Assembly: GCA_020048915.1 (NCBI GenBank)
Contig: JAIFLU010000045.1
Coordinates: 1 to 41,328 of the forward strand
Source of the DNA: Bacteroidota bacterium
GTDB lineage: Bacteria > Bacteroidota > Bacteroidia > Bacteroidales > JAAUTT01
Direction: 5' to 3'
Length of the DNA: 41,328 bases
Of this stretch, positions 16,009 through 24,808 are shown one piece after another. The notes below the pieces were generated by a model. That model did no database searches, was not told where the DNA came from, and saw only the letters and a program-made list of their open reading frames with translations. Made by a program: the position numbers and the translations under genes. Within the stretch, counting starts at the first letter, position 1. Every line of letters starts with the position of its first letter.

Positions 16009-16383
16009 ATGAAAAAGACAGTAGTATTTTCAATAGTGATATGCCTGTTTTTTTTGCCAACATTTTCTCAATTGGATAGGCATTTTAAGATGGACACAAC
16101 CACTGGAATTTTTTTATTTGATACTAATAAAAACCAATTCAGCCTCAGGGTTGACACTCTAGTTTACAAAGAATTATGCCAAAGAATGTTAAAAGATAAA
16201 TTTTTCCTTAACCCTGAAATTTCCGAAAACAATTTCCCGGATAGTAAACTTCATCCCGATATTTTTGAAAACATTCAACCGCTTGATAATATGCCCCGCC
16301 TAGTTCCACGAGGGTCTTACCCAATGAGAATCTATAAACCCGACCTTGGGGTAAGATATTCATTATTGATTAAACGACATTGA
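16009..16383 (+). CDS. Small secreted protein of unknown function
   Basis: A 124-residue protein with a clear signal peptide (lysines at 2-3, hydrophobic 6-18, cleavage probably after 'TFSQ'). The mature part is about 100 residues, polar, with one Cys and no motif I recognise; it ends in basic 'LIKRH'. It stands alone, about 210 bp after the terminator of the permease and 126 bp before the methyltransferase. A TAAATTTG -7-like sequence lies at 15916-15923 without a matching -33 element. Function unknown; coding status is supported by the signal peptide. Confidence 0.65.
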   Translation: MKKTVVFSIVICLFFLPTFSQLDRHFKMDTTTGIFLFDTNKNQFSLRVDTLVYKELCQRMLKDKFFLNPEISENNFPDSKLHPDIFENIQPLDNMPRLVPRGSYPMRIYKPDLGVRYSLLIKRH

Positions 16384-16509
16384 TAAAACAATTCCTGCAT
16401 ATATTGATATTATCAGAAAGCCCCGCAAATAAAAGATAGTGGAAAAATCCTATGAATACATCTTATTTTTCAAGATATTTTATTTGGGAAATGATAATAA
16501 CCTATAATA

Positions 16510-17265
16510 ATGTCATTAGCCAAAGAATACAGCAACCAAAGTACCTGGCGCAACTGGAATTCCTACCTGAAGGAATTGCGTATCGAAAATAGTGATACTA
16601 TCTTCGATTTTGGATGCAGCATTGGAACTGTTACAAAATTGTTCGCCCAAAAAGCATCGCAGGTTATTGGCGTTGATAATAATCCGGAACTGTTGCAATT
16701 TGCAATAGATTCAAATTATGACAATAATATCTTGTATCAATTGTCAGATCTCGGGTCGATAGAAAATCTTGGTTTGCCAATCGCGGATGGTATTTGGACA
16801 AGTTTTACAGCAGCTTATTTCCCTAACTTCACTCCAGTTTTAAACAACTGGCTAACCGTATTAAAACCCAATGGATGGATCGCCATTGTTGAAATGAGTG
16901 GATTATATGCACATAAACCATTAAGTAAATTTACCTCTGAGACTTTTACGAAATACTACAAGCGTCAACGGAGGAAAAATATGTATGATTTTGAAATGGG
17001 AAGCTGTATAAAAGACTTTTTAATAAATGCTGGACTTTCTGTTGAGTATGAAGAAGATAAACAAGATAAGGAGTTAACATTCTGCGGGCCAGCAGAACCG
17101 GAAATATTAAAAGCCTGGGAATGCCGGTTCAACAGAATGTTTAAGTTTCGGGAATATGTGGGGGAAGATGTATTTCGCAAAATCAAGGAAGAGTTTCTGA
17201 ATTGCTTATCGAATGAAAACCACATCAGCGATACCATTGTTAAATTTATAATTGCAAAAAAATAG
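16510..17265 (+). CDS. Class I SAM-dependent methyltransferase
   Basis: A 251-residue cytosolic Rossmann-fold methyltransferase. Motif I is D33-FGCSIG (33-39), the ribose-binding acid is D56 ('GVDNNPE'), and a post-motif 'LKPNGWIAIVEMSG' segment matches motif III. There is no signal or membrane segment. The C-terminal third is specific and not recognised, so the acceptor (small molecule, lipid or protein) cannot be assigned. It appears monocistronic, with gaps of 126 bp before and about 245 bp after. Confidence 0.85.
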   Translation: MSLAKEYSNQSTWRNWNSYLKELRIENSDTIFDFGCSIGTVTKLFAQKASQVIGVDNNPELLQFAIDSNYDNNILYQLSDLGSIENLGLPIADGIWTSFTAAYFPNFTPVLNNWLTVLKPNGWIAIVEMSGLYAHKPLSKFTSETFTKYYKRQRRKNMYDFEMGSCIKDFLINAGLSVEYEEDKQDKELTFCGPAEPEILKAWECRFNRMFKFREYVGEDVFRKIKEEFLNCLSNENHISDTIVKFIIAKK

Positions 17266-17510
17266 TGTGACATTTTCAAACAAAAACTACTCTTTAGATG
17301 TGAACAACCTATTCAAAAAAATGAATTGCCTATTTTAATTGGTCAGCAAATGCCCGGCAGGGATAGCCTGGGTTCTCTGAATACAACCATCAGTTTTTAA
17401 CATTCAACCGGCATGGCACATCATCTGAATCTTAAACCCCTCTTCAAACAACTGTCATATATTCTTCTCCAATAACCTTTCGTGCATTGTAAAAATTGTT
17501 AAAATTGCAC

Positions 17511-18716
17511 ATGCAAAGGAAACATATAATTATTATCGGAGGCGGACCAGCTGGTTTAATGGCAGCTGACATACTTAGTAATGATCATATTGTAAATATC
17601 TTTGACAAAGAGAAAAATGCGGGACAGAAATTTCTAGTTGCTGGTAAAGGTGGGTTTAACCTGACTAATAGTGCACAAGGAGATGAATTAACCAGTAAAT
17701 ACTCCCCTCCTGGGCTCATGAATAATGCATTATCGTGTTTCGATACTTTGGCTCTCAGGCAGTGGTTTTTAGAGATTGGGATTCCTACTTTTATTGGTTC
17801 CAGTGGCAGAGTTTTTCCAAACAAAGGAATCCGACCAATTGATGTGCTGAACAAGATAAAAACCAGGCTTATAAATAAGGGCGTTCAGTTTCACCTGCAA
17901 CACGAATTTATTGGGTTTGATAGTAATAAAAAAATTACTCTTAGGAATCCGGACAAAGAAATTGAGCTTAAAGCCGACTATATACTATTTGCTTTGGGAG
18001 GAGCCTCTTGGCCCATTACAGGCTCAGACGGCTCGTGGCGGACGATTTTTGATTCGATGGGTATTGCGACTTCCCCTTTTCAATCGTCAAATTGCGGTGT
18101 TAATATTAGCTGGCCGGAAGCTTTCAAAAAGAGCCATGCAGGAAAGCCGATAAAAAATATAAGACTGTTTACCAACGATTCTGAAGCGATGGGCGAAACG
18201 CTCATTACTGATTACGGAATGGAAGGCAGCGCTGTTTATCCGCTGGTGCCGTCCATACGAAACATGTTGAACAGTAATGCAAATGCAACTGTGTATATCG
18301 ATTTTAAACCATCAAATACTCTGAAACAGCTCTTACATAAAACGAAAGGGAAATTTGTTACTACAAAGGATTACGACAAAATATTCAATTTAAATACAGT
18401 GCAGCTAGCCTTGATTAAAGCATTTTCCAATAAGGAAAATTTCATTTCGGTTTCGGAGTTCGTTGGTAGCATAAAAAAACTGGCGATACCCACCAACTCA
18501 CTTCGACCAATTGAAGAAGCTATTTCGACCGTTGGCGGCATAAATCCTGGCGAAGTAAACGATGATTTTTCATTAAAAAAATATCCCTGGATATATACTA
18601 TTGGCGAAATGCTCAATTGGGATGCTCCTACAGGAGGTTTTCTAATTCAGGGTTGTTTTTCGATGGCAAATTATGCAGCTAAATCCATTTTAGCAAAAGC
18701 ATATGACCAAGTTTAA
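17511..18716 (+). CDS. BaiN/HI0933-like FAD-dependent oxidoreductase
   Basis: A 401-residue flavoprotein. The N-terminal FAD-binding fold is G10-GGPAG (10-15) and is followed by the family's 'GKGGFNLTNS' motif. Later motifs 'FALGGASWP' and the C-terminal 'EMLNWDAPTGGFLIQGCFSMANYAA' region (FAD-binding closing motif) match the HI0933 / BaiN group, most like the TIGR03862 branch. Members are probable flavin dehydrogenases or reductases of unknown substrate. An in-frame TTG lies 15 bp further upstream, but the ATG at 17511 puts the glycine-rich loop at the usual distance from the N-terminus and is preferred. It stands alone; the 245 bp before it hold only trivial ORFs. Confidence 0.88.
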   Translation: MQRKHIIIIGGGPAGLMAADILSNDHIVNIFDKEKNAGQKFLVAGKGGFNLTNSAQGDELTSKYSPPGLMNNALSCFDTLALRQWFLEIGIPTFIGSSGRVFPNKGIRPIDVLNKIKTRLINKGVQFHLQHEFIGFDSNKKITLRNPDKEIELKADYILFALGGASWPITGSDGSWRTIFDSMGIATSPFQSSNCGVNISWPEAFKKSHAGKPIKNIRLFTNDSEAMGETLITDYGMEGSAVYPLVPSIRNMLNSNANATVYIDFKPSNTLKQLLHKTKGKFVTTKDYDKIFNLNTVQLALIKAFSNKENFISVSEFVGSIKKLAIPTNSLRPIEEAISTVGGINPGEVNDDFSLKKYPWIYTIGEMLNWDAPTGGFLIQGCFSMANYAAKSILAKAYDQV

Positions 18717-18916
18717 GTTTAAACCATAATTCATATATTGTTGGAAGTCATATAGCAGCACAGCTTATAACTATTAAATTTTTAAATGTTATTTCAGATA
18801 CATATAGGTCTAATAATATCTTGTTGAGATTGATTTAGAATAATTCAATCTTCATTTTTGCGTTAACCAATTGTTGCTGACCTGGACAATTTATTACTGT
18901 AAAATTGGTTAAAAAA

Positions 18917-19576
18917 ATGAATTTTCACTTCACACTTCGAAATTCATTGGTGCTTTGGTTAATAACCATACCATGTTGTTTAATTGCACAAGAACATAAA
19001 TTTATTGGAGGTATATTATTTAACCTGAATGGAATAGAGTTTCAGGGGAATACCGATAAATTCTGGAATACTTCTTCTGAAACAATTGAAATATCGGGCA
19101 CATTAGGTATTTCTGCCGGTTTATTTGTAAAGCGTGAATTTTCCAAAAACCTTTATTCCACGCTCGAAATGCGATACAGTAATAAAGGCAGTATTTACGA
19201 ATTTATTAGTCAATTTGGTACGCGGTCGTTCGAAACAATATATCTCAACTACATTGAACTACCAGTTTTGGCCGGATATAAAGTCAGGCTCAATAAAAAA
19301 ATCTTCTCCTTCGAAGGCGGATTGGCTTTTGGCAAAATGATTTCTTCTACCCTGCATGCAAACCACCTGACAAGCCGATTGGGAACTCCACATGCCGGTG
19401 AGTTTCAAACCATCGATATTTCCTGGATTGGTAGTTTAAAATTTCCAATAATACGCAAGTGGAAAGATCATGTGCTGTTTGGGTTAAGGGTATCACGCTC
19501 TATAAGACCGATACAGCGGGTTTATAAACTTTATAATTTCAATTACGGAGTCGAACTTAACTACCTTTTTAATTAA
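18917..19576 (+). CDS. Outer-membrane beta-barrel protein (PorT-like)
   Basis: A 219-residue protein with a signal peptide (hydrophobic about 10-24, cleavage near 'CLIAQ'). The rest alternates short amphipathic strands rich in Tyr, Phe and Gly with turns ('LEMRYSNKGS', 'YIELPVLAGYKV', 'FSFEGGLAFGK'), ending in 'NYLFN', as expected for a small outer-membrane barrel of the PorT / OMP_b-brl_2 type. A TTG 12 bp upstream is in frame, but the ATG at 18917 is preferred because it gives a standard signal peptide. It converges on the M6 peptidase gene, 38 bp away. Function unknown; small barrels of this family are often structural or assembly proteins. Confidence 0.78.
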   Translation: MNFHFTLRNSLVLWLITIPCCLIAQEHKFIGGILFNLNGIEFQGNTDKFWNTSSETIEISGTLGISAGLFVKREFSKNLYSTLEMRYSNKGSIYEFISQFGTRSFETIYLNYIELPVLAGYKVRLNKKIFSFEGGLAFGKMISSTLHANHLTSRLGTPHAGEFQTIDISWIGSLKFPIIRKWKDHVLFGLRVSRSIRPIQRVYKLYNFNYGVELNYLFN

Positions 19577-19614
19577 ACTTGCCCTAAATTTTGAATTAAT
19601 TGACCCAGGATTCT

Positions 19615-22077
19615 CTATTTTTCAATAATAATTTTTTCAAACCAAACAGAATTCTTTGTTTTTAAATGTATTAAATATACACCATTGGGCTTATCCGTAA
19701 AATTAATTGATAATTGATTATAAGCAGAAGAAACCGAGCGATACAATTCCTTACCCAAAAGATCCGTAATAAAAATTTCAGTGTTTATGCCATCCTTTAT
19801 TTCAATCTTAATAAATCCATTTGATGGATTGGGAAATATATTAACCATTTTGGAAATACTATTTTGTGAAATAGAATTTGCATTAACACAGGAAACCGTG
19901 GCAATCCATCCGGGAGACCTCCAACCAACATCGGAATGAAACTGAAAGGTGAGTTTACCACTTGGATCGGTGGAAGTTATCGTTCCAGGAGAATTGGTTC
20001 CACAATACATTCCAATTAAAGGTGAATTTATTGAACCTCCGTTATAAATTTTCAGGTAATCGAAAATACAATTGGAATCAGCTTCAAGGTCAAACATAAT
20101 GAACTTTACCTTTACCGGAGTATTTGCCGAAGAAGAGGAAATGGTTGTAACATAATCCTTCATGTTTTCATAATTCGAAAATGCACCACCTTTATCATAA
20201 AACATTGCCGAACAGGTCGATATATTCTGATTATCCATCAGTATTTGTTGTCCCACAATAAAAGTCCTTGTAAAATAAGTTGAATAGGTTCCATCGGAAA
20301 TAGTAAATTTCAAATCGATTAGGGTACCAATTGGAGTCTCTGGCCGAATAGTGATTTTATGGGCAACAGTAGCTGTTTGTTGCACTTTTATGATCCCAGC
20401 ATTTGCAGTTGGTGTATTTATCGAAAGGTACTCTAAGGCTCTTCCTATGGGAGAGCATGTTACTGTTGTATTTCCTGTACTGACCTGACCTCCGTTTCCT
20501 GCTAAAACATTAATATATCCTGATTCGCCAGGTTCAAGAAAACCATTGCCATTACTGTCGCCCGATAAATTTTTGAAGGATAGCTGCAAAGCCGGAACAG
20601 TGTTGACAACACCCACTTTATATGTCATTGTATTATTTATTACACTTATATTTTTTACCTGAAGCCCACTTGGGTCGCCATTGTAATATTTTGAGCCTGG
20701 AACAGAAGTGGCACTGAATTCATTGTTAAAACCATCATGAAAACATGCTTGCTTATGATCTTCTATATTGTTATTGGCATGTTCCAGATATATCTGGTGA
20801 TGTTTGGACTGATTATCGCCTGCCTCATCAACATGCCAAATTGTAAGACCTTCATCATTTATTGCTGCACTCCGTCCTGTTTTTTTTCGACTTTCAATAA
20901 GGAAGAATTCTTCGCTATTGTTTATCTGGTATTTATAGCAGGTTAAGGAATTGGCAACATCCGAAATGAGGCCATTAAAATTGGTTATATCTACCACTTT
21001 TCCCCACCCGGCATTGGTTCTGAAAAGGGGATTTGGAGGAACAGGATTAAACTCATCCCCATAATAACACATCAGGTCGAAAGTGCCAATTCCATCAGGG
21101 CCATTGGTGGTTGTATATTTATAGGTGTCAGGCCATTTTGCAAGCATATGACCATTTTCATGAGCTGCCGTGGCTAAAAAAAGCGGAGCATTAGCAGGAG
21201 AACAATTATACGCTCCGGAATGCACCCCATCAGCAGAAAAATCAGGATAATACCCCTGATGCCACCAAAGTCCCTGGGACCAATCTTTAGGGGTACCGGT
21301 ATACATCAGGTTAATGGCAACGATACTACCATCGGGATTAACTGACAGGGTAGAAAAATCAAAACCTTCCGTATTCAGCTTATTTAGTGCCCACCCAAGA
21401 ATTTTTGGTACGCCTTCCGATTGAGGCATTTTATCATACTCTTTAAAAGTAAGGGGTGCCCGGTAATATCCAAATACAACATTTTGATAATCAACTAATC
21501 CTCCTGAAATGTCTGCGTAGTATTTCCGAAGAGAGCCATTATTTCCATAGTTGTTATAATCCAGTTTATTGCAAAAATCGTTAAATTCCGAAATAGGCAC
21601 AGTGCTAGGCTCATCCGAAAAATCGACCACAATGCATAACCCATTTATTTGACCCGAAATCGATGAGGGACTTTGCACACTAGTATTTTCCGAAGGTAAA
21701 TTCTTATTTAGTAAACGTTTTTTGTCAGAAGTTTCCTTCTCTCTCCATTTATCAGGAATGTCAATATGCATTGGGATAGCCAGATTGCTTTTTAATGAAG
21801 AACTAACCCCGAGCTTTCCATAGTATATATTTCCAGAAGAAATCAATTCTGAACTGTCAGCCGAAAGCACTGCGTAGCAAATCCACTGGGTCGTTTTATC
21901 CCGAATCAGGGTGTAATTATTTAACCCCTCGGCACGAATATAATATTCATCACCATATAACTTCACATCTACAAAAGTACCATCGGGCTGCTTAAATTTC
22001 ATTATTTTCCCAAAATAAGGAACCGAAGCTAGTTTTAAGGAAAGTAAGAGCAGAAAAATTGTAAGTGTCGATTTCAT
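19615..22077 (-). CDS. Secreted M6-family metallopeptidase with CUB-like and T9SS sorting domains
   Basis: An 820-residue secreted protease. A signal peptide (about 1-17) is followed by a short M6-type propeptide ('GTFVDVKLYGDEYY'). The catalytic zinc domain has H306-E-N-G-H310 in 'AAHENGHML', the M6 HExxH site, with a further 'LMCYYGDE' Met-turn-like segment. After about residue 490 come an Ig-like segment and a CUB-like domain ('DYLKIYNGG', 'LTFQFHSDVGW'). The C-terminal 75 residues are a Por-secretion sorting domain ('NIFPNPSNGFIKIE', 'GVYLIHLKT'), which directs transport by the type IX system and surface anchoring or release. The ATG at 22077 is chosen over an upstream TTG because it starts a proper signal peptide. 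A candidate promoter lies at 22188-22219. Confidence 0.92.
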   Translation of the reverse strand: MKSTLTIFLLLLSLKLASVPYFGKIMKFKQPDGTFVDVKLYGDEYYIRAEGLNNYTLIRDKTTQWICYAVLSADSSELISSGNIYYGKLGVSSSLKSNLAIPMHIDIPDKWREKETSDKKRLLNKNLPSENTSVQSPSSISGQINGLCIVVDFSDEPSTVPISEFNDFCNKLDYNNYGNNGSLRKYYADISGGLVDYQNVVFGYYRAPLTFKEYDKMPQSEGVPKILGWALNKLNTEGFDFSTLSVNPDGSIVAINLMYTGTPKDWSQGLWWHQGYYPDFSADGVHSGAYNCSPANAPLFLATAAHENGHMLAKWPDTYKYTTTNGPDGIGTFDLMCYYGDEFNPVPPNPLFRTNAGWGKVVDITNFNGLISDVANSLTCYKYQINNSEEFFLIESRKKTGRSAAINDEGLTIWHVDEAGDNQSKHHQIYLEHANNNIEDHKQACFHDGFNNEFSATSVPGSKYYNGDPSGLQVKNISVINNTMTYKVGVVNTVPALQLSFKNLSGDSNGNGFLEPGESGYINVLAGNGGQVSTGNTTVTCSPIGRALEYLSINTPTANAGIIKVQQTATVAHKITIRPETPIGTLIDLKFTISDGTYSTYFTRTFIVGQQILMDNQNISTCSAMFYDKGGAFSNYENMKDYVTTISSSSANTPVKVKFIMFDLEADSNCIFDYLKIYNGGSINSPLIGMYCGTNSPGTITSTDPSGKLTFQFHSDVGWRSPGWIATVSCVNANSISQNSISKMVNIFPNPSNGFIKIEIKDGINTEIFITDLLGKELYRSVSSAYNQLSINFTDKPNGVYLIHLKTKNSVWFEKIIIEK

Positions 22078-22460
22078 GCAAAAAAAATTAAAAGCATTTA
22101 ACCACAATTCAATTGATAAAATCAGATAGCAAATATTAGCAGACGATATACATTTTGTTGACAGGGCAGTTCAAAAAATTCCAAAATCAAAAATACAATT
22201 TGATATCAAAAATCACAAAAAATAACCGTACTATGTTTTAGTATTCCATCTATAAATCAATGCACTGTAAATAACAGGTAACTCATACAAATAATACCAA
22301 CAACCGTATTTTTCTAGTGTCACCCGTCTTTTCTCCTTGCATTTTGTTTTAAAACAACTTACTTTTATTTGCAGAACAAGGAGCTAACTATCATTTTGGA
22401 ATGAACCAACTGGCGATATATCAAAAACAAACAAGCTGGATATAGCACGATATAAAATAT
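22078..22460. other. Divergent intergenic region
   Basis: A 383-bp AT-rich gap between the M6 peptidase and the 104-residue ORF. Apart from the candidate promoter at 22188-22219, it holds only a 14-codon ORF at about 22400. No plus-strand promoter with both boxes was found. Confidence 0.4.
22188..22219 (-). promoter_or_regulatory. Candidate promoter of the M6 peptidase gene with palindrome
   Basis: On the minus strand, TTTG (22219-22216) and TATTTTTG (22195-22188) are spaced by 20 bases, fitting the Bacteroidota TTTG-N19/21-TAnnTTTG pattern. The spacer contains a perfect 12-bp palindrome, TTTGATATCAAA (22199-22210), which could be an operator. The implied leader is about 105 nt. Confidence 0.42.
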
Positions 22461-22775
22461 ATGAACAGGTTTTGTTGGTCGGGGATTAGTAGTGAAGAGC
22501 GAATAAAAGCAATGAGCGATATATCGGCAATAGTGGGCAAACATGCAACTGTATTACATTTTCAGCGGTTTTCGGACTTATCCCTGGGCCTCTCGCTTGA
22601 GATGGAAGAATGCAGGGTATATGAGCTGCAGTGCGATTTGAAAAATATAATGCATATGGATGGCGCAGTTGCGAATTTGACTGATTCAAAAAAGGATTGC
22701 ATGGTGCTTTTAGATATTACTTTTACAAAAGGAACCGGAGATTTAGAGATTGAAGTGCCTGATATTATAGAATAG
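22461..22775 (+). CDS. Conserved-looking hypothetical protein (104 aa)
   Basis: A 104-residue cytosolic protein, acidic overall, with no signal peptide or membrane helix. It has a regular pattern: a helix around 12-28, a strand 'ATVLHFQRFSDLSLGLSLEME', a second helix near 55-65, and closing strands 'CMVLLDITFTKGTGDLEIEVP'. This beta-alpha-beta order would fit a ferredoxin- or ACT-like fold, but that is inference only. It resembles short uncharacterised proteins I associate with Bacteroidota, though I cannot name a family. Ten bases after its stop begins a run of two micro-ORFs leading into the EamA transporter, so the four may share a transcript. Confidence 0.6.
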   Translation: MNRFCWSGISSEERIKAMSDISAIVGKHATVLHFQRFSDLSLGLSLEMEECRVYELQCDLKNIMHMDGAVANLTDSKKDCMVLLDITFTKGTGDLEIEVPDIIE

Positions 22776-22785
22776 GTTAAAAACA

Positions 22786-22899
22786 ATGGATCAAGCACCG
22801 GAAGTAGAGTTTTATTATATTTTACATTATCAAAAATTAATAGTGACATTGTCGGCAACAGATCGATTAACGAAAGAAATAGATACCATTAAAATATGA
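22786..22899 (+). CDS. Possible micro-ORF 1 (37 aa)
   Basis: An ATG 10 bp after the 104-residue gene opens 37 codons. The product would be mixed, with Tyr/Leu-rich 'FYYILHYQKLIVTL' in the middle and a basic/acidic tail. The stop overlaps the next ATG as ATGA (22896-22899). No known family. The support is position and overlap only; it may be non-coding. Confidence 0.28.
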   Translation: MDQAPEVEFYYILHYQKLIVTLSATDRLTKEIDTIKI

Positions 22900-23021
22900 A
22901 TAGTATCGGTACTACCTTTCAAATTGCTGAGATGGTAAAGCTTTATAGTTTATTCCATATCATAAAAACCAAGGGACCTCTACCCTGCTGTATTACTCAG
23001 CAAATAGCCAATATGCTATGA
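22896..23021 (+). CDS. Possible micro-ORF 2 (41 aa)
   Basis: 41 codons starting within the stop of micro-ORF 1. Its own stop overlaps the EamA start, again as ATGA (23018-23021). The peptide has a pair of Cys ('LPCCITQQ') and a helix-prone front half. Both overlaps fit translational coupling, but the frame could be open by chance. No family recognised. Confidence 0.28.
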   Translation: MNSIGTTFQIAEMVKLYSLFHIIKTKGPLPCCITQQIANML

Positions 23022-23905
23022 TAGAGACCCTGCTAACCTCACTGGCTGTATTACTGCGGATTCTTTCCAATCCATTTGCAAACGTTTTTCAAAAACAACT
23101 CACTGCAAAGAATAACCACCCATTATTGGTAAATTTCCTGACCTATTTGTTGTTGTCCGTCTTTTGTATGTTTCTGGTGATTGGTGTACAATGGCAGGAA
23201 TTATCCCGGCAATTCTGGATTTATTCTGTTTGGGGAGGAACTGCCGGAGCATTGGGAAACGGTTTTTTGGTAAAGGCATTGCAAAAAGGGGATCTTTCGG
23301 TACTTGGCCCTATCAATTCGTATAAATCGGTGGTGGGTATTATCGTTGCCATTTTTTTACTGGGCGAAATACCAAATTTCTGGGGACTTATTGGTGTAGT
23401 GTTCATCATTTATGGAAGCTATTTTGTTTTGGATACCACTCCCGAAAAGTTTACCTGGGCATTACTTAGGAAAAAGGAAATACAGTATCGCTTATGGGCA
23501 ATGATTCTCACCGCAATCGAAGCTGTATTTATCAAGAAGGTAATACTCGTTTCTTCTGCTACATTGGCTTTTGTAAGTTGGTGCTGGTTTGGTGCACTTT
23601 TTTCGTTATTACTCTTGTTTATTTATCGGTTAGATTTAATAAAGGAGTTAAGGAAAGTAACCCTATCCCATATACTTAAATATGCCCTGCTTGTTGTCTG
23701 CATCGGAACCATGCAGTATGCTACTAATTATACCTTTGGTCATATGCCTGTAGGATACGCACTATCACTCTTTCAACTATCGACCATCGTAAGCGTTCTG
23801 CTTGGACATAGGCTTTTTAAAGAACAGGAAATCCGCAAAAAATTAATCGGCACCGCTATAATGATAGCTGGGTCTGTTGTAATTATACTTTTCAAAGATT
23901 ATTAA
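23018..23905 (+). CDS. EamA/DMT-family transporter
   Basis: A 295-residue inner-membrane protein with about ten hydrophobic helices in two EamA halves (about 1-140 and 150-295). The first half ends with the family pattern 'LGPINSYKSVVGIIVA' followed by 'LGEIPNFWGLIGVVFI'; the second with 'LSLFQLSTIVSVLLGHRLFKEQEI'. These drug/metabolite transporters export or import amino acids, nucleosides or other metabolites; the substrate cannot be predicted. The MBL-fold gene follows after 16 bp, suggesting an operon. Confidence 0.88.
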   Translation: MIETLLTSLAVLLRILSNPFANVFQKQLTAKNNHPLLVNFLTYLLLSVFCMFLVIGVQWQELSRQFWIYSVWGGTAGALGNGFLVKALQKGDLSVLGPINSYKSVVGIIVAIFLLGEIPNFWGLIGVVFIIYGSYFVLDTTPEKFTWALLRKKEIQYRLWAMILTAIEAVFIKKVILVSSATLAFVSWCWFGALFSLLLLFIYRLDLIKELRKVTLSHILKYALLVVCIGTMQYATNYTFGHMPVGYALSLFQLSTIVSVLLGHRLFKEQEIRKKLIGTAIMIAGSVVIILFKDY

Positions 23906-23921
23906 ACCTAAATAAAAACTT

Positions 23922-24644
23922 ATGAAAAAGATCCTCATTCGAATTTTACTGGGAATTGGAATAATTCTACTTGCATTCGTGCTTTTCTTTGTTGGATATG
24001 GTATAAAAGCCAAATCGGAGATTAAAAAAATGAGTCCGGCGGAAACAAAGGAAATAGTTGCTGGCATATTTGCCATTAAGGATTCATTTTCAAACCTATA
24101 CCTGGTAAAAGATGGTGAATCCTATATTGCTATTGATGCGGGAAATAATTTGGATACAGTTGCCAATGAGCTAAAAAAACTAACCATCGACCCCGAAAAG
24201 GTAATTGCAGTATTACTAACCCATACGGATGGTGACCATGTGGCAGCGCTCAAATTATTCAAAAATGCCACAGTCTATCTTTCGAGGCAGGAAGAGCAAC
24301 TACTTATTGGCAGAAAATATCGATTCCTGTTTTTTGGAAATAAAATTGATGCGAAAGAATATTCGCTGCTGGATGATCAGCAAATCATAACAATTGGTAC
24401 TACTCAAATCAAAGGGATTTTAACAACGGGACATACCTTCGGTTCCATGTGTTACTTAATAAACAATAAGTATTTATTTACAGGTGATGCATTAAGTTTG
24501 AAAGCTGGTAAGATTGAACCGTTTAATGATTTTTTTAATACCGATACAAAAACCGCAATTCAATCGATGGCCAAAATAACCAACATTCCTGATGCTGAAT
24601 ATATATTTACGGCACATTATGGCTACAGCAATGATTATAAATAG
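23922..24644 (+). CDS. Membrane-anchored metallo-beta-lactamase-fold hydrolase
   Basis: A 240-residue protein with an N-terminal membrane helix (about 5-27) and a metallo-beta-lactamase fold outside it. The metal motif is H101-T-D103-G-D105-H106, so the second His of the usual HxHxDH is Asp. The remaining ligands are in place: H171 ('TTGHTFGSM'), D189 ('FTGDAL') and H232 ('AHYGYS'). HxDGDH-type motifs are known in a subset of the superfamily, so it is probably an active metal-dependent hydrolase, perhaps with altered metal use (inference). It lies 16 bp after the EamA transporter. Substrate unknown; anchoring by an uncleaved helix is more likely than a cleaved signal because no clear cleavage site is seen. 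Confidence 0.85.
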   Translation: MKKILIRILLGIGIILLAFVLFFVGYGIKAKSEIKKMSPAETKEIVAGIFAIKDSFSNLYLVKDGESYIAIDAGNNLDTVANELKKLTIDPEKVIAVLLTHTDGDHVAALKLFKNATVYLSRQEEQLLIGRKYRFLFFGNKIDAKEYSLLDDQQIITIGTTQIKGILTTGHTFGSMCYLINNKYLFTGDALSLKAGKIEPFNDFFNTDTKTAIQSMAKITNIPDAEYIFTAHYGYSNDYK

Positions 24645-24808
24645 ATTTGCGGAAAACTGTTTTGAAGCGATTGGTCTCTCATTTGACTGCCTGGTTTCAT
24701 TGAAACTGGAATATTTTGATTTCCGCATTCCTTAAATAATGATACCTTTATTTTTATTTTAAAGGGTAAAGCACTAACTATTATTTCAACTCTACTAACT
24801 CTAAAATC

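Noticed and set aside
17266..17510. Small ORFs of 16 and 20 codons before the flavoprotein
   Set aside because: They are too short, have no conserved look and no overlap or spacing that suggests translation.
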